DNA of 64,000 bases, taken from SIG440 sp045586925. GTDB lineage: Bacteria; Bacillota; Clostridia; Monoglobales; Monoglobaceae. Of the stretch, positions 18,687 to 28,076 are shown one piece after another (the stretch's first letter is position 1; every line of letters starts with the position of its first letter). Below the pieces are notes generated by a model, which saw only the letters and a list, made by a program, of their open reading frames with translations, did no database searches and was not told the DNA's origin. The DNA is taken from the NCBI GenBank assembly GCA_045586925.1, contig JAZNBG010000005.1, positions 49,680-113,679 on the forward strand, given 5' to 3'. Both the position numbers and the translations under genes were made by a program.

Positions 18687-20390
18687 CTACTGCAAACTTT
18701 CATAAAGCATTTTAACAGCCTGAGCTCTTGTTGCACTTTCTTTAGGGGCAAATTTGCCGTTTCCAAAACCGTTTATAATACCCGCTTGATAGAGTGCTTT
18801 TACCGCATCTTTTGCATATACCGCAATGTCCGCTTCATCTTCAAAACCAATATACTCTCGTTCACCTTTCGGCAATTGATTATTGAGTTTCAATACTCTA
18901 TAAATAAGTACGGCAATATCCTGCCTTGTAATATTACTTCCCGCGTTAAAACGCTCTTTACTTTCACCTGTAACAACACCTTGTTTCTGTGCAGATGCAA
19001 CATAAGGATAAAACCAGTCACCCCTTGTCACATCTTCAAAAGTAGGAACAGCATAATCAACCATAAGGTCAAAACTAAGCACGAGCATTTTAACGAACTC
19101 TTCACGTTTTACTTCACGATTCGGAGCAAAAACGCCTGCATTAACTCCTGACACAATTCCCCTTTCAGCAAAATTCTCAACCGCATCAAGTGCCCAGGGA
19201 ACATCGGTTAAGTCATTAAATACATTTGTCTTATTTTCTTCTTGCGGTGTCTGCGGATTCATTCCCACACCTATCGTACCCGCCTCAACATAAAAATCAA
19301 ATTTACCACTGCTGCTTCCGCCTCCACCCGAGGGTTCTCGCTTGGATTCCCGTTGATACACCGCAGCCTTCGTTTCAAACCAATCATTTATCTCCTGGGT
19401 GCTGATAAATATCTCTATTTCTGCATCACGATAAACCTTACCTTTATTAGCATCTGACAGAGAGCCAAATACTCCTTTTAGCATTTTATCAAAATAAGAC
19501 GAATTCGCTTTAACGGCCGCTTCCATTTCAGTTCGCGATACAACATTGATTACCTCTGTTGCAACTGCCTCATCAAAATTCTTTTTGATGTTATCAATAG
19601 TTGTTTGGTTATATACCTTTTTCCAAACATTATATATGGATTCACTTCCTGCTTTTTTCACTCTTTTAAATCCATACTCTGACTCAATGTCTAGTCCATA
19701 ACGATCATTAAAGTTATTTAATACAGTTAAAAAACTTGTCTTTGTGGATTGATTTAAAGCTTCAATTGCAGCTTTGTCCAGTGTTTCCTGGCGTTCTATT
19801 TCTTTCTGGGCTCTGCAAGCATCTGAAAATATTTCCGCTATTTTTTGAGCAGATGTTACTGTGCTTTTTAAAGCCAACATTTGGTTATACACATCTTGAG
19901 GCCTGCATAAACCTTCAAGCAATGACAGATTAAGTGATAAATTATCCTTATTAGTTTCCACAAAGTCTCTTACATCTTCCCATTCACTTAATCCTATGAA
20001 TTCTTCATATATGGTTAACAGCTCATCATCACTTAAGATATGAATAGAAACATTTTCCTTTTCCTGCCCCGCAACCATAATACGAGCAATTAAATCTACG
20101 CCTTTTAGTGAATCTGAAAGCCCAATATCAAAAGAAAATAACCCATGTTCTCTCGAAACCGTCTGTGCCATTCTAATAATTTTGTCGGAATTCACATCTA
20201 AATTTAAATTATCATTTTCCGCTTTAATAAGTATAAGTGTCACCGGCACGCCTTCATTATCTGCATTTCCAGTAAGAATCACACCGTTTTCTTTGATAAT
20301 GGCACTTACAGAATTGTTTGCTGCGAAACCACTTATTGGAATAGTAACAATCACAATACACAAGAGCCATAATAAACAACGTTTGAACAC
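18687..20390 (-). CDS. SLH-domain surface protein with C-terminal triple SLH
   Basis: This is a protein of 567 residues. The start is GTG at 20390 with AAGGAG nine bases upstream; longer in-frame starts overlap the preceding gene and lack a site. A signal peptide ends near SGFAANN. An Ig-like region (about 30-130) and an alpha-helical, charged region (about 130-360) lead to a Gly/Ser linker near residue 370. Three good SLH repeats follow: FNDLTDVPWALDAVENFAE, FEDVTRGDWFYPYVASAQ and FEDEADIAVYAKDAVKALY, each with a GIVSG- or GIING-like turn. It lies between the binding lipoprotein and the other SLH protein. Wall anchoring is well supported by family knowledge; the function of the helical region is unknown. 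Confidence 0.85.
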   Translation of the reverse strand: MFKRCLLWLLCIVIVTIPISGFAANNSVSAIIKENGVILTGNADNEGVPVTLILIKAENDNLNLDVNSDKIIRMAQTVSREHGLFSFDIGLSDSLKGVDLIARIMVAGQEKENVSIHILSDDELLTIYEEFIGLSEWEDVRDFVETNKDNLSLNLSLLEGLCRPQDVYNQMLALKSTVTSAQKIAEIFSDACRAQKEIERQETLDKAAIEALNQSTKTSFLTVLNNFNDRYGLDIESEYGFKRVKKAGSESIYNVWKKVYNQTTIDNIKKNFDEAVATEVINVVSRTEMEAAVKANSSYFDKMLKGVFGSLSDANKGKVYRDAEIEIFISTQEINDWFETKAAVYQRESKREPSGGGGSSSGKFDFYVEAGTIGVGMNPQTPQEENKTNVFNDLTDVPWALDAVENFAERGIVSGVNAGVFAPNREVKREEFVKMLVLSFDLMVDYAVPTFEDVTRGDWFYPYVASAQKQGVVTGESKERFNAGSNITRQDIAVLIYRVLKLNNQLPKGEREYIGFEDEADIAVYAKDAVKALYQAGIINGFGNGKFAPKESATRAQAVKMLYESLQ

Positions 20391-20409
20391 TAAATCCAAC
20401 TCCTTGTCA

Positions 20410-21855
20410 TTAGTTAGCCTTAAGCCACTCATTAATCTGTTTCTGTACTTCTGCAATTACTTTATCTGAGCCTGCCTGTTTTAATTTTTTGAGCATCTCA
20501 TCAAGAGCCGCAGAAGTGTCGCCTACACCTGATTGAACAATAGATAAATATTCATTCAGAACAGTATTACAATTGTTAAGTTCAACTGCAATAGGATTAA
20601 TATCAACCGAGAACCCTAAAATTCTCGACGGAATAGCTTCATCATTCATCTTTTTTGTATCTTCCCAAATTGTGGGTTCGAACTCATCAGTTACATAAAG
20701 ATTGAAGACATTTCCTACGCACCAGTTGTGATTACTATAGCCAGGATTCTCTACAACATCAATTACATTTTCAGAGATTTTATTATAATGCTTTCCTTCT
20801 ATACCATATGTAAGTAAGTTTGCAATTTCTGCATCAGTATTTAAAGCTTCAATTAACTTCATTGAGCCCTCTACATTTTTACTGTTAGCACTAATTGAAT
20901 AAAGAGTTCCCAAGATACCTGCTGTAGAAAGATAGCTTTTAGTGAGGGGAATCGCCTCAACTGAAAAACCGGATGGTTTGTTCATAATTTCTACTCCCGG
21001 CTTATACAACTGGAAAATAATCGGAGTTTTCGCAGGTGATTCTCCACCCTGCTGACCAACAATCAATCCATCAATAGTATAACCCTTTTCTGTCCACGCT
21101 TTTCTAGTTTCTACACCTTCGCGGAACTCATCGGTTTCGTAAATATTAAACACTTCTACACTATTTTTGTCACCTTCATAAGTAACCGCAGCAATACCCA
21201 CCCCCGGGATAATTTCCCATCCATAAGTTGTCAGCATATTATCAAAATTAAAGCTAATATTTGCTTGCTTCGGTGCCAGTTTCGAAACTGCTTCTATATA
21301 TGGTGTATAATCAGATAGTTTTGTTATAGAATTATCTGTAATGAAATGTGAATACTCATCATAGTATTCTGAGGGAATCATAACGCCGCCAGTATATGCA
21401 AAAATCTGCTGAATCGGCACACCATAAATTTTCTGATTTACACGCACCGCATCCCAAATATCATCGTTAAAAATTCCTTTAACATCAATCATTTCTTTTG
21501 AAAGTGCATCATCTAAAGGAAGATATGCACCACTTGCTGCATTTGTTGTGTAATCATTAGACCAGTTAGAAGTCCAGCAAACATCATAATATTCACCACT
21601 TGCCATAACGAGATTCATTTTATCATTGTAGGCACTCATGGAAATTGGATTAAATATTACCTCAATCCCATATTTTTTCTTAAGGATTTCATTTGCAGCA
21701 GCATATACTTCATCATTATCGAGTTTGTCAGGATCACCCATAAAATAGAATACCACTTTGCTTTCAGCATCATTTCTATTTGTTTTTGAACCACTGCACC
21801 CTACAAAAACAATGCTCATAACACATGCCAGAATAAATGCTAATACTTTTTTCAT
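20410..21855 (-). CDS. ABC transporter sugar-binding lipoprotein (family 1 extracellular SBP)
   Basis: This is a protein of 481 residues. ATG at 21855 with GAGGT upstream gives a classic lipoprotein signal, KKVLAFILACVMSIVFVGC, with the lipidated Cys at about residue 20. The body has the family-1 solute-binding pattern: alternating domains, KYGIEVIFNPIS, WTSNWSNDY and a Trp/Tyr-rich ligand cleft. It is about 50 residues longer than MalE and fits the LipO/LplA-type group that pairs with LplB/YtcP permeases. It is encoded 61 bases after the second permease gene. It should capture oligosaccharides released at the surface. No ATPase gene lies in the window, so a shared MsmX-like ATPase elsewhere is likely. 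Confidence 0.9.
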   Translation of the reverse strand: MKKVLAFILACVMSIVFVGCSGSKTNRNDAESKVVFYFMGDPDKLDNDEVYAAANEILKKKYGIEVIFNPISMSAYNDKMNLVMASGEYYDVCWTSNWSNDYTTNAASGAYLPLDDALSKEMIDVKGIFNDDIWDAVRVNQKIYGVPIQQIFAYTGGVMIPSEYYDEYSHFITDNSITKLSDYTPYIEAVSKLAPKQANISFNFDNMLTTYGWEIIPGVGIAAVTYEGDKNSVEVFNIYETDEFREGVETRKAWTEKGYTIDGLIVGQQGGESPAKTPIIFQLYKPGVEIMNKPSGFSVEAIPLTKSYLSTAGILGTLYSISANSKNVEGSMKLIEALNTDAEIANLLTYGIEGKHYNKISENVIDVVENPGYSNHNWCVGNVFNLYVTDEFEPTIWEDTKKMNDEAIPSRILGFSVDINPIAVELNNCNTVLNEYLSIVQSGVGDTSAALDEMLKKLKQAGSDKVIAEVQKQINEWLKAN

Positions 21856-21916
21856 ACTGTTTACCTCACATTCATTATTTTTTTTTATTAAATACAGATC
21901 AACTTTAATCTGCAAT

Positions 21917-22798
21917 TTAGCCTTTAACCGCTCCAACTGTAATGCCCCCAATAAACGCCTTTTGAAAAACAACAAAAATAAAGATTATCGGGCCTATCGC
22001 TAATGCACATGTGGCCATCCTTAAAGAATGCCTCGGCAAATCAGCTGCGCCAAGCATATTATTGCTTCCTCCCGATATTTGTAGAAGTTCCACTTTTGAA
22101 AGCAACATTTGTAGCAAATACTGCAGAGAGTAAAGGTTGGTGTCTGTTATATAAAGCATAGTTCCATACCATTCGTTCCAATATGCCAATGCTACAAAAA
22201 TAGCAATTGTTCCTATACCGTTGGTTACCATAGGAACAACAACGCGATAAAAAATACAAAACTCGTTTGCGCCATCAATCTTAGCTGCCTCTATAATAGA
22301 TGTCGGTACTGATTGTAAGTACGATTTCAAAACAAAAATATTCCACGCTGTAGCAGTGCTTGGTAAAATTACAGCAAGAAGATTGTTTTTGAGGTTTAAG
22401 TACCTCGATATTAGTATATAAGTAGAAACAAGGCCTCCTGAAAAAAGCATAGTAATCAACAAATATACTGAAAAAAAGCGGTTTAAAACATAATCTTTTC
22501 TCGCCAATGTATAGGCAAACTGTGTAGAAATGATAAGTGTCATAATTGTTCCTACCACAGTAACGACTATTGTGACACTATATGCTCTTAAAATCGTTGT
22601 TGGATTTTCAAAAAGCATTTTATAAGCCGAAACAGAAAACTTTGAAGGAAATAACGAAAATCCATTTTTAACAATTTCTGCTTCTTCTGTAAACGATATT
22701 GATAAAAGAACTATAAAAGGATATAAGCATAAAAGTGCACCAATTATAAGCAAAACATGTGAAACAACTTTTATTGCTATATCATTTTTTTGTATCAT
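21917..22798 (-). CDS. ABC transporter permease, LplC/YtcP type
   Basis: This is a protein of 293 residues. ATG at 22798 is favoured over GTG at 22807, as AAGGAG lies eight bases before the ATG. Six membrane segments are visible, starting with VLLIIGALLCLYPFIVLL. The EAA loop, EAAKIDGANEFCIFYRVVVPM near residue 185, is the contact for the ATPase. The C-terminal FIGGITVGAVKG is the usual end of this family. It pairs with the upstream permease (12-base gap) and the downstream lipoprotein to form a carbohydrate importer of the CUT1 class. Confidence 0.92.
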   Translation of the reverse strand: MIQKNDIAIKVVSHVLLIIGALLCLYPFIVLLSISFTEEAEIVKNGFSLFPSKFSVSAYKMLFENPTTILRAYSVTIVVTVVGTIMTLIISTQFAYTLARKDYVLNRFFSVYLLITMLFSGGLVSTYILISRYLNLKNNLLAVILPSTATAWNIFVLKSYLQSVPTSIIEAAKIDGANEFCIFYRVVVPMVTNGIGTIAIFVALAYWNEWYGTMLYITDTNLYSLQYLLQMLLSKVELLQISGGSNNMLGAADLPRHSLRMATCALAIGPIIFIFVVFQKAFIGGITVGAVKG

Positions 22799-22810
22799 AT
22801 TTTTCACTCC

Positions 22811-23764
22811 TTAAAACAAACTACTCTCATCATCAATCTTATTTGCAACCCAATTCGTAGCAAGAGTTAAGATCACACCAACAACAGATTGTAAAAGACC
22901 AACTGCAGCTGAAACACCAACATTTCCCAAAACCATCAGCGTTCGGAAATTATAGGTAGGGATAACATCACTTACACTCACCAAAAATCCGGAGTTTTGC
23001 GTCATTTGATAAAACAGACCAAAATCACCACCAAAAATTCCACCTACACCCAAAATCAACAAAATGACAATACTATTGCGTATCATCGGAATAGTAACAT
23101 ACTTAATACATTGCATAGTCGTAGCACCATCAATCCGCGCCGCCTCATACAAGCTTTCGTCTATACTTATAATTGAAGCATAATATACTAAACAATTATA
23201 TCCCGCCGTCTTCCATATTTGCGCAAAGGTTAAAATAAAGGGCCAGTATTTTGCTTCACTATACCACGAGACTGCCTTCATCCCCATACCTTCAAGAATC
23301 TTGTTCAAAAAGCCGTTGTCATAGTCTAAAAGTATCAAACTTATGTACGCCACAACTACCCAAGACATAAGATGCGGAAGAATAATCGCACTTTGATAAA
23401 AACGTGATATCAGGCTTTTTCTAACAAATGACACCAACAACGCAAGAGAAATAGAAACAACTGTACCGAGTATCAAAAATGTAATATTATATCCCAGTGT
23501 GTTCCTTATAATTCTAAATGCATCATTAGACAAAAAGAAAAATTTAAAGTTACTTAAGCCATTCCAAGCGCTACCCAATATACCTTGAGCGTATTTAAAA
23601 TCCTTAAAAGCTATAACAATACCCAGCATAGGTAAGTATGAAAATATAAAGATGACAACTGCTGCAGGCAAGCCTAAAAGGAATAACTGAAACTGACTTG
23701 ACTTTAAAATACTTCTTTTTACAGCTACTATCCTTTTTTGTGATTGTATTGCCGTAGATTTCAT
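22811..23764 (-). CDS. ABC transporter permease, LplB/YtcQ type
   Basis: This 317-residue inner membrane permease is the first gene after the promoter at 23802-23830. Its segments include LFLLGLPAAVVIFIFSYLPM at the N-terminus and MSWVVVAYISLILL in the middle. The EAA loop, YEAARIDGATTMQCIKYVTIP, lies near residue 215. ATG at 23764 follows a GGAAGG site. The family moves complex oligosaccharides (LplABC-type importers of Bacillus and pectin oligosaccharide systems) and lacks a dedicated ATPase. Being promoter-proximal, it should be the most strongly transcribed gene of the operon unless internal promoters exist. Confidence 0.92.
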   Translation of the reverse strand: MKSTAIQSQKRIVAVKRSILKSSQFQLFLLGLPAAVVIFIFSYLPMLGIVIAFKDFKYAQGILGSAWNGLSNFKFFFLSNDAFRIIRNTLGYNITFLILGTVVSISLALLVSFVRKSLISRFYQSAIILPHLMSWVVVAYISLILLDYDNGFLNKILEGMGMKAVSWYSEAKYWPFILTFAQIWKTAGYNCLVYYASIISIDESLYEAARIDGATTMQCIKYVTIPMIRNSIVILLILGVGGIFGGDFGLFYQMTQNSGFLVSVSDVIPTYNFRTLMVLGNVGVSAAVGLLQSVVGVILTLATNWVANKIDDESSLF

Positions 23765-23801
23765 TGATTTGCACCTTCCAAAATTTATTTTTTATATCAT
23801 A

Positions 23802-23830
23802 ATTATAACTATGAATACTTCTTTAGACAA
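23802..23830 (-). promoter_or_regulatory. Sigma-A-like promoter of the polysaccharide operon
   Basis: On the minus strand TTGTCT (23825-23830) and TATAAT (23802-23807) are separated by 17 bases, about 40 bases before the first permease start. The weak -35 box suits activation by the adjacent response regulator. Confidence 0.6.
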
Positions 23831-23961
23831 TCCTACTTTTCGTTTTTTTTCCCCCATTTTTCGCTATTTATTTTATAAAGTATTTACATTTTATTTTTAT
23901 TTAAGTAAAATATAATTATATAAGGAACATTTGCATTGCATGGCATGGAGGGAAAATCAAA

Positions 23962-25185
23962 ATGTATAACATTGTTATTGTCGACGACGAAAGCTATATT
24001 AGAAAAATGTTTTATGAACTGCTTAACTGGGAGGAACTTAACTTTAAAATCGTCGCAGACTTTTCAAACGCATCGGATGCTCTCGACTTCATAAAAGTAA
24101 ATTCTGTTGATGTTGTAGTAACCGATATAGCAATGCCAGGTATGAGTGGTATTGATTTAGTAAAAGTGTTACGCCAGCAAAAAACTGATATTCCTGTTGT
24201 TTTTTTAAGTGGACATGCAGATTTTACTTATGCCCGCGAAGCCATAAACCATGGTGTTTTTGGGTATATTCTAAAGCCCATAACATACTCTGAACTGTAT
24301 GAGGTTTTTGCAAAGCTTTCTGAAGCTATTCAAGCCAAAACTAGAATAATGATAGACGAAAGAAAACTTAGATATCATTCCACTTTACTTGCGTCATTTT
24401 TAATTGCACCCGAAGAAAACAAAGAAAACTTTTGCGCAATGCTTACTAAACTTTCTCCTAATATTAACACAAAAAATACAACAATTGCAGTTAGTTTTAT
24501 AATACCTAAAAACTTTGAACATTACACCGAAAACGTATGGCATCATGACAAACAGCGCATTGACCTTGCCATGAGTAATATAATCACTGACAAAACTATA
24601 GACACACATATCATTCCGTTCCCATTCCTTTTTAACGTAATTATGGTACTTATCATTACCAGCAAACCCAGAACAGCGCTGGAAAACTTTGCAAAAGAAA
24701 AGCTCTGCAATATTAAAGAAAATTTATTAACTTTATTAAAACTTCCTACTGATATATTGCCCATTAGTATTTTTTCTTCTTCTGCAGAAATAACTGCCGA
24801 GGCTCTTATGAAGGCATTTTCCAAAACTTCAAACAATACTGAGTATGATTTTGACACCTTCTTTGTATCTGAGGTAAAAAAACTTATAAATAATCATCTG
24901 GGCGATAATATAACGCAAGAAGAAATTGCACGCGAACTTAAAATGAATATTGCTGGTTTCCGAAAGCTTTTCAAAGATGTAACGGGAGAAAAATTTATAG
25001 ATTTTTCGATTCGCATAAAAATGGACGCAGCTAAAGAGTTTTTAGTTAAAACAGATTATATAATCAGCGATATATGTTCTCGCATTGGTTACAAATCAGA
25101 AGACCACTTCTATGCTACTTTTAAGAAATATACCGGAATGACACCAAACGAATATCGTCGAACCAACCGCTCTGAAAAAAGGTGA
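23962..25185 (+). CDS. Response regulator, YesN-type (REC plus AraC HTH)
   Basis: This is a protein of 407 residues. The N-terminal receiver domain shows the acidic pair D8-D9, phospho-acceptor D55 (VVVTDIAMPG), and the conserved Lys of GYILKP near residue 106. The C-terminal ~100 residues form an AraC-type double helix-turn-helix (ITQEEIARELKMN, then the DYIISDICSRIGYKSEDHFYATFKKYTGMTP signature). The linker is about 165 residues. ATG at 23962 follows GGAGGG. The kinase gene starts four bases after its stop. It reads away from the transporter operon and probably activates it when the kinase senses the glycan or its fragments. Confidence 0.93.
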   Translation: MYNIVIVDDESYIRKMFYELLNWEELNFKIVADFSNASDALDFIKVNSVDVVVTDIAMPGMSGIDLVKVLRQQKTDIPVVFLSGHADFTYAREAINHGVFGYILKPITYSELYEVFAKLSEAIQAKTRIMIDERKLRYHSTLLASFLIAPEENKENFCAMLTKLSPNINTKNTTIAVSFIIPKNFEHYTENVWHHDKQRIDLAMSNIITDKTIDTHIIPFPFLFNVIMVLIITSKPRTALENFAKEKLCNIKENLLTLLKLPTDILPISIFSSSAEITAEALMKAFSKTSNNTEYDFDTFFVSEVKKLINNHLGDNITQEEIARELKMNIAGFRKLFKDVTGEKFIDFSIRIKMDAAKEFLVKTDYIISDICSRIGYKSEDHFYATFKKYTGMTPNEYRRTNRSEKR

Positions 25186-25189
25186 TATT

Positions 25190-26980
25190 ATGAAACAAGC
25201 TCTTAAAAAACTTATACCTTATATCAAAAAATATAAAAGAAGTAGTTTTTTTGTAAAATACCTTATAATAATACTGACCATTATTATGGTGCCCATTATT
25301 ACTATTTTATCGCTCACAATCCACACAATTAATTACACTGCTGAGACCGAAGCAAAGAAAAATGCATCTATACAAATATCTAAATATGGTTCAGATTTAC
25401 AAAATGTTTTTATGTCTTTAAATACTTTGGTGGCATTCGGGATTTCTTCTCCTTCTGTGTCTTCATATGTCAGCAAAGATATAGCCTCTATGCCTATTGA
25501 CGAACAAAGGAGCATAATTAGCGACCTCGATAAAACTTTCGATATTTATATTCTTGCAAATGATTATATATATTCAATTGATATCTATAACCATAAAAAT
25601 GACAGTTTTTATACTATCTGTCCAACTGGAAATTATAATTCTGAACTCTATAATAAAGTTAGGACACAATATGGCACTGCCGAATTTAGTCCTATTTTCA
25701 GCAGTACTGCAAAAAGACGAGAAAAATCTATCGAACAGGAAATTATTTGTTTTTCTAAAGAACTTAAATATAATAATAAACCTTTGGGCCTTTTCATTGT
25801 TAATTTAAACAAGAACAAACTTTCTGATTTATTTAAAAGTGAATATCGAGATAACAAAATAGTTCTTTGCGATTCGAATGGTGAAATTTTCTTTGATATG
25901 GAAGGTTATACCGGCAAACACATATCACACAACGATAAATTTTATAAGGTATTTTTAGATTGTCAACTGAGTTCTTCTAATACTACTGTCTCACAAAAAG
26001 GCTATGCTTACAAAATCTTCAATCCTGATGTAACACTAATGATGTCAAATGAGAGTTTTCGAACTGAAAACGCTTTTTTGCAGACAATTACGATAGTGTT
26101 AATAAGTATTATAGTTCTTGTTTTTGCTCTTCTTCTGGCAGTATATGTTACATTGTATTTTTATGGTACAATATTTAAAATTTTGCAGAAATTTGAGGAC
26201 ACGAATCTTCTTGGTACACAAAGCGAAAAAAACGAGCTTAACCTCATAGACTCCATCATAGACCAAACAATAGCAGATAAAACAATTATGGAAATAGAGC
26301 TTAATCAAAAACGTTCCTTACTTGAGAAGACACATTTCTTTGCACTTCAATCACAAATTAATCCGCATTTTATATCAAACACCTTGCAAGTAGCAAACGC
26401 TGTTGTAATCGCAGATTTAAAAAGGGATAACGATGCAACCGTAATTCTCTCTTCTCTTGCAGAACTTTTGCGTTCTGCGCTAAAAACAGATGAGTACCTA
26501 GTATCTGTCTCTGACGAAATTGAGTATGTAAAAAAATATTATACGATTCAAAACATTCGTTATTGTGGCAGACTTAATCTTGTACTACACATATCACCGG
26601 ACACATATAATTGCCAAATGCTAAAACTCTCTTTACAACCGTTTGTAGAAAATGCAATCATTCACGGCATAATTCCAACTTGCGAAAAAGGTGATATTAT
26701 CATCAGTACTAAAATTAAAAATAACAAGCTCGTAATCAGAGTATATGATACTGGTAGTGGGATTCCTAACGAAGACTTATTAACCATCCGCAATAGAATA
26801 AGCAATAAAAGCTTTTCAGATAACTCACATATCGGGATATCAAATGTAGCTCAACGATACCAGCTCCTTTTTGGAGAGGAATCTTATGTTTCTATAAAAT
26901 CTTCAAAACACGGTACTTTAGTTAAAATTTCTATCCCTAATATTCAAACAAAAGATGATGCTATAGATTTTATAAACTAA
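25190..26980 (+). CDS. Sensor histidine kinase, YesM-type
   Basis: This is a protein of 596 residues. Two membrane segments (about residues 23-47 and 303-330) enclose an extracellular sensor region of about 255 residues, probably a dCache-like fold. A HAMP-like link follows, then a His_kinase (PF06580) motif with the phospho-accepting His in FALQSQINPHFISN near residue 395. The ATPase domain has an N box (PFVENAIIHG), a G1 box (YDTGSGIP) and a C-terminal GISNVAQRY. It is translationally coupled to the response regulator. Such kinases usually sit next to CUT1 importers and sense extracellular oligosaccharides. A strong bidirectional terminator follows. Confidence 0.92.
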   Translation: MKQALKKLIPYIKKYKRSSFFVKYLIIILTIIMVPIITILSLTIHTINYTAETEAKKNASIQISKYGSDLQNVFMSLNTLVAFGISSPSVSSYVSKDIASMPIDEQRSIISDLDKTFDIYILANDYIYSIDIYNHKNDSFYTICPTGNYNSELYNKVRTQYGTAEFSPIFSSTAKRREKSIEQEIICFSKELKYNNKPLGLFIVNLNKNKLSDLFKSEYRDNKIVLCDSNGEIFFDMEGYTGKHISHNDKFYKVFLDCQLSSSNTTVSQKGYAYKIFNPDVTLMMSNESFRTENAFLQTITIVLISIIVLVFALLLAVYVTLYFYGTIFKILQKFEDTNLLGTQSEKNELNLIDSIIDQTIADKTIMEIELNQKRSLLEKTHFFALQSQINPHFISNTLQVANAVVIADLKRDNDATVILSSLAELLRSALKTDEYLVSVSDEIEYVKKYYTIQNIRYCGRLNLVLHISPDTYNCQMLKLSLQPFVENAIIHGIIPTCEKGDIIISTKIKNNKLVIRVYDTGSGIPNEDLLTIRNRISNKSFSDNSHIGISNVAQRYQLLFGEESYVSIKSSKHGTLVKISIPNIQTKDDAIDFIN

Positions 26981-27009
26981 AGTACAAAAATTGCATTTAT
27001 CCCAAAATC

Positions 27010-27047
27010 AATAAGAGAGCTGTGACGCCCGTCACAGCTCTCTTATT
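27010..27047. terminator. Bidirectional terminator between the kinase and the oxidoreductase genes
   Basis: A perfect 17-bp stem (27010-27026 with 27031-27047) has loop gccc and AT-rich flanks. It lies 30 bases after the kinase stop, and its right arm reaches the stop codon of the convergent oxidoreductase gene, so it can serve both. Confidence 0.85.
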
Positions 27048-28041
27048 ATATATAATCTTTTAATATTTGATCTGCCTGTATAACGATTTTAAAACTCTCA
27101 TAAACTTCGTCTATTGTAGGTATTGCCTCAACACCTTTTTCGATCATTTGAATGAGGTGCAAAAGTTGTGTGCCCGTAGGTCTCCGTTTACAGTTAACAT
27201 TAATAGTTTTATATTCCTTTTCAGGATAGGAAAAATACTCTATCAAATCTCCTTCCTCCTGACAATTCTGCCTATTGGTTCGTTCTGTAATTCTAATTCG
27301 CCCTAAAGGACCTACAAATTCTTTTAAGTTGTCTGCTGCTATAGTATTGCCCCATCCTGCCTCGTAGTAAGCGATACTCCCATCAGTCAATTTCAATGTT
27401 ATTAAACCATAATTGTAGTTGTTTTGTGGCACTTCATTGTCTGTCCGCTGAGCAATACCATTAACACTCACTACCTCACTACCTGTAACCCACCTGCAAA
27501 CATCCACATAATGCACACCGCAATCAACGATAGGAGATGCATTCCGCAAAAGCATTCCGTATTTTTTCCAATCCATTACATGATGATTTTGATTCATTCG
27601 TAAAATTATTGGATGCCCCAGTGCGCCATTATGTATCATATTAGCAACCATTTGATAGGTCTCATTAAAACGCAAGATGTAACCAATCTGCACTTTTATT
27701 GAAGAATTTTTAACAACCTTTACAAACTCTTCAGCTTCATTAAGGGTAGAAGTAATTGGCTTTTCACAAAGCAAATGCTTACGATACAAAGCACACTTTT
27801 TTAAGATTTCAAGATGCGAGTCTGGATATGTCGCACAAATGATAATATCTGTTTCTTCATCTTTTAAATACCTTTCATAGGAAGCATCATAGCTTTTCGC
27901 ATTGTATTTTTGGGCAAAGTACCGTGCTCGTTCTACATCTACATCCACCACCCCATATATACAGATGTTATCCAACATATATATGTCTTCTAAATGCACC
28001 TGACCCATATGACCGCATCCAATTAAAACCACATTATACAC
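27046..28041 (-). CDS. Gfo/Idh/MocA family oxidoreductase
   Basis: This is a protein of 331 residues. The Rossmann NAD(P) motif is GCGHMGQVH at residues 8-16. LLCEKPIT near residue 95 carries the catalytic-lysine EKP signature, and VDCGVHYVDVCRW near 175 matches the substrate-site histidine helix. GTG at 28041 is the start, with GAGGAG nine bases before it. It is the third gene of an operon with another Gfo/Idh protein and an isomerase. Members oxidise or reduce sugars at a ring carbon (inositol, scyllo-inositol, 3-keto-sugars). The exact sugar cannot be deduced. Confidence 0.9.
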   Translation of the reverse strand: MYNVVLIGCGHMGQVHLEDIYMLDNICIYGVVDVDVERARYFAQKYNAKSYDASYERYLKDEETDIIICATYPDSHLEILKKCALYRKHLLCEKPITSTLNEAEEFVKVVKNSSIKVQIGYILRFNETYQMVANMIHNGALGHPIILRMNQNHHVMDWKKYGMLLRNASPIVDCGVHYVDVCRWVTGSEVVSVNGIAQRTDNEVPQNNYNYGLITLKLTDGSIAYYEAGWGNTIAADNLKEFVGPLGRIRITERTNRQNCQEEGDLIEYFSYPEKEYKTINVNCKRRPTGTQLLHLIQMIEKGVEAIPTIDEVYESFKIVIQADQILKDYI

Positions 28042-28076
28042 AAACTCACACTCCTCTGACCTTCTAGCCTGTGCAC

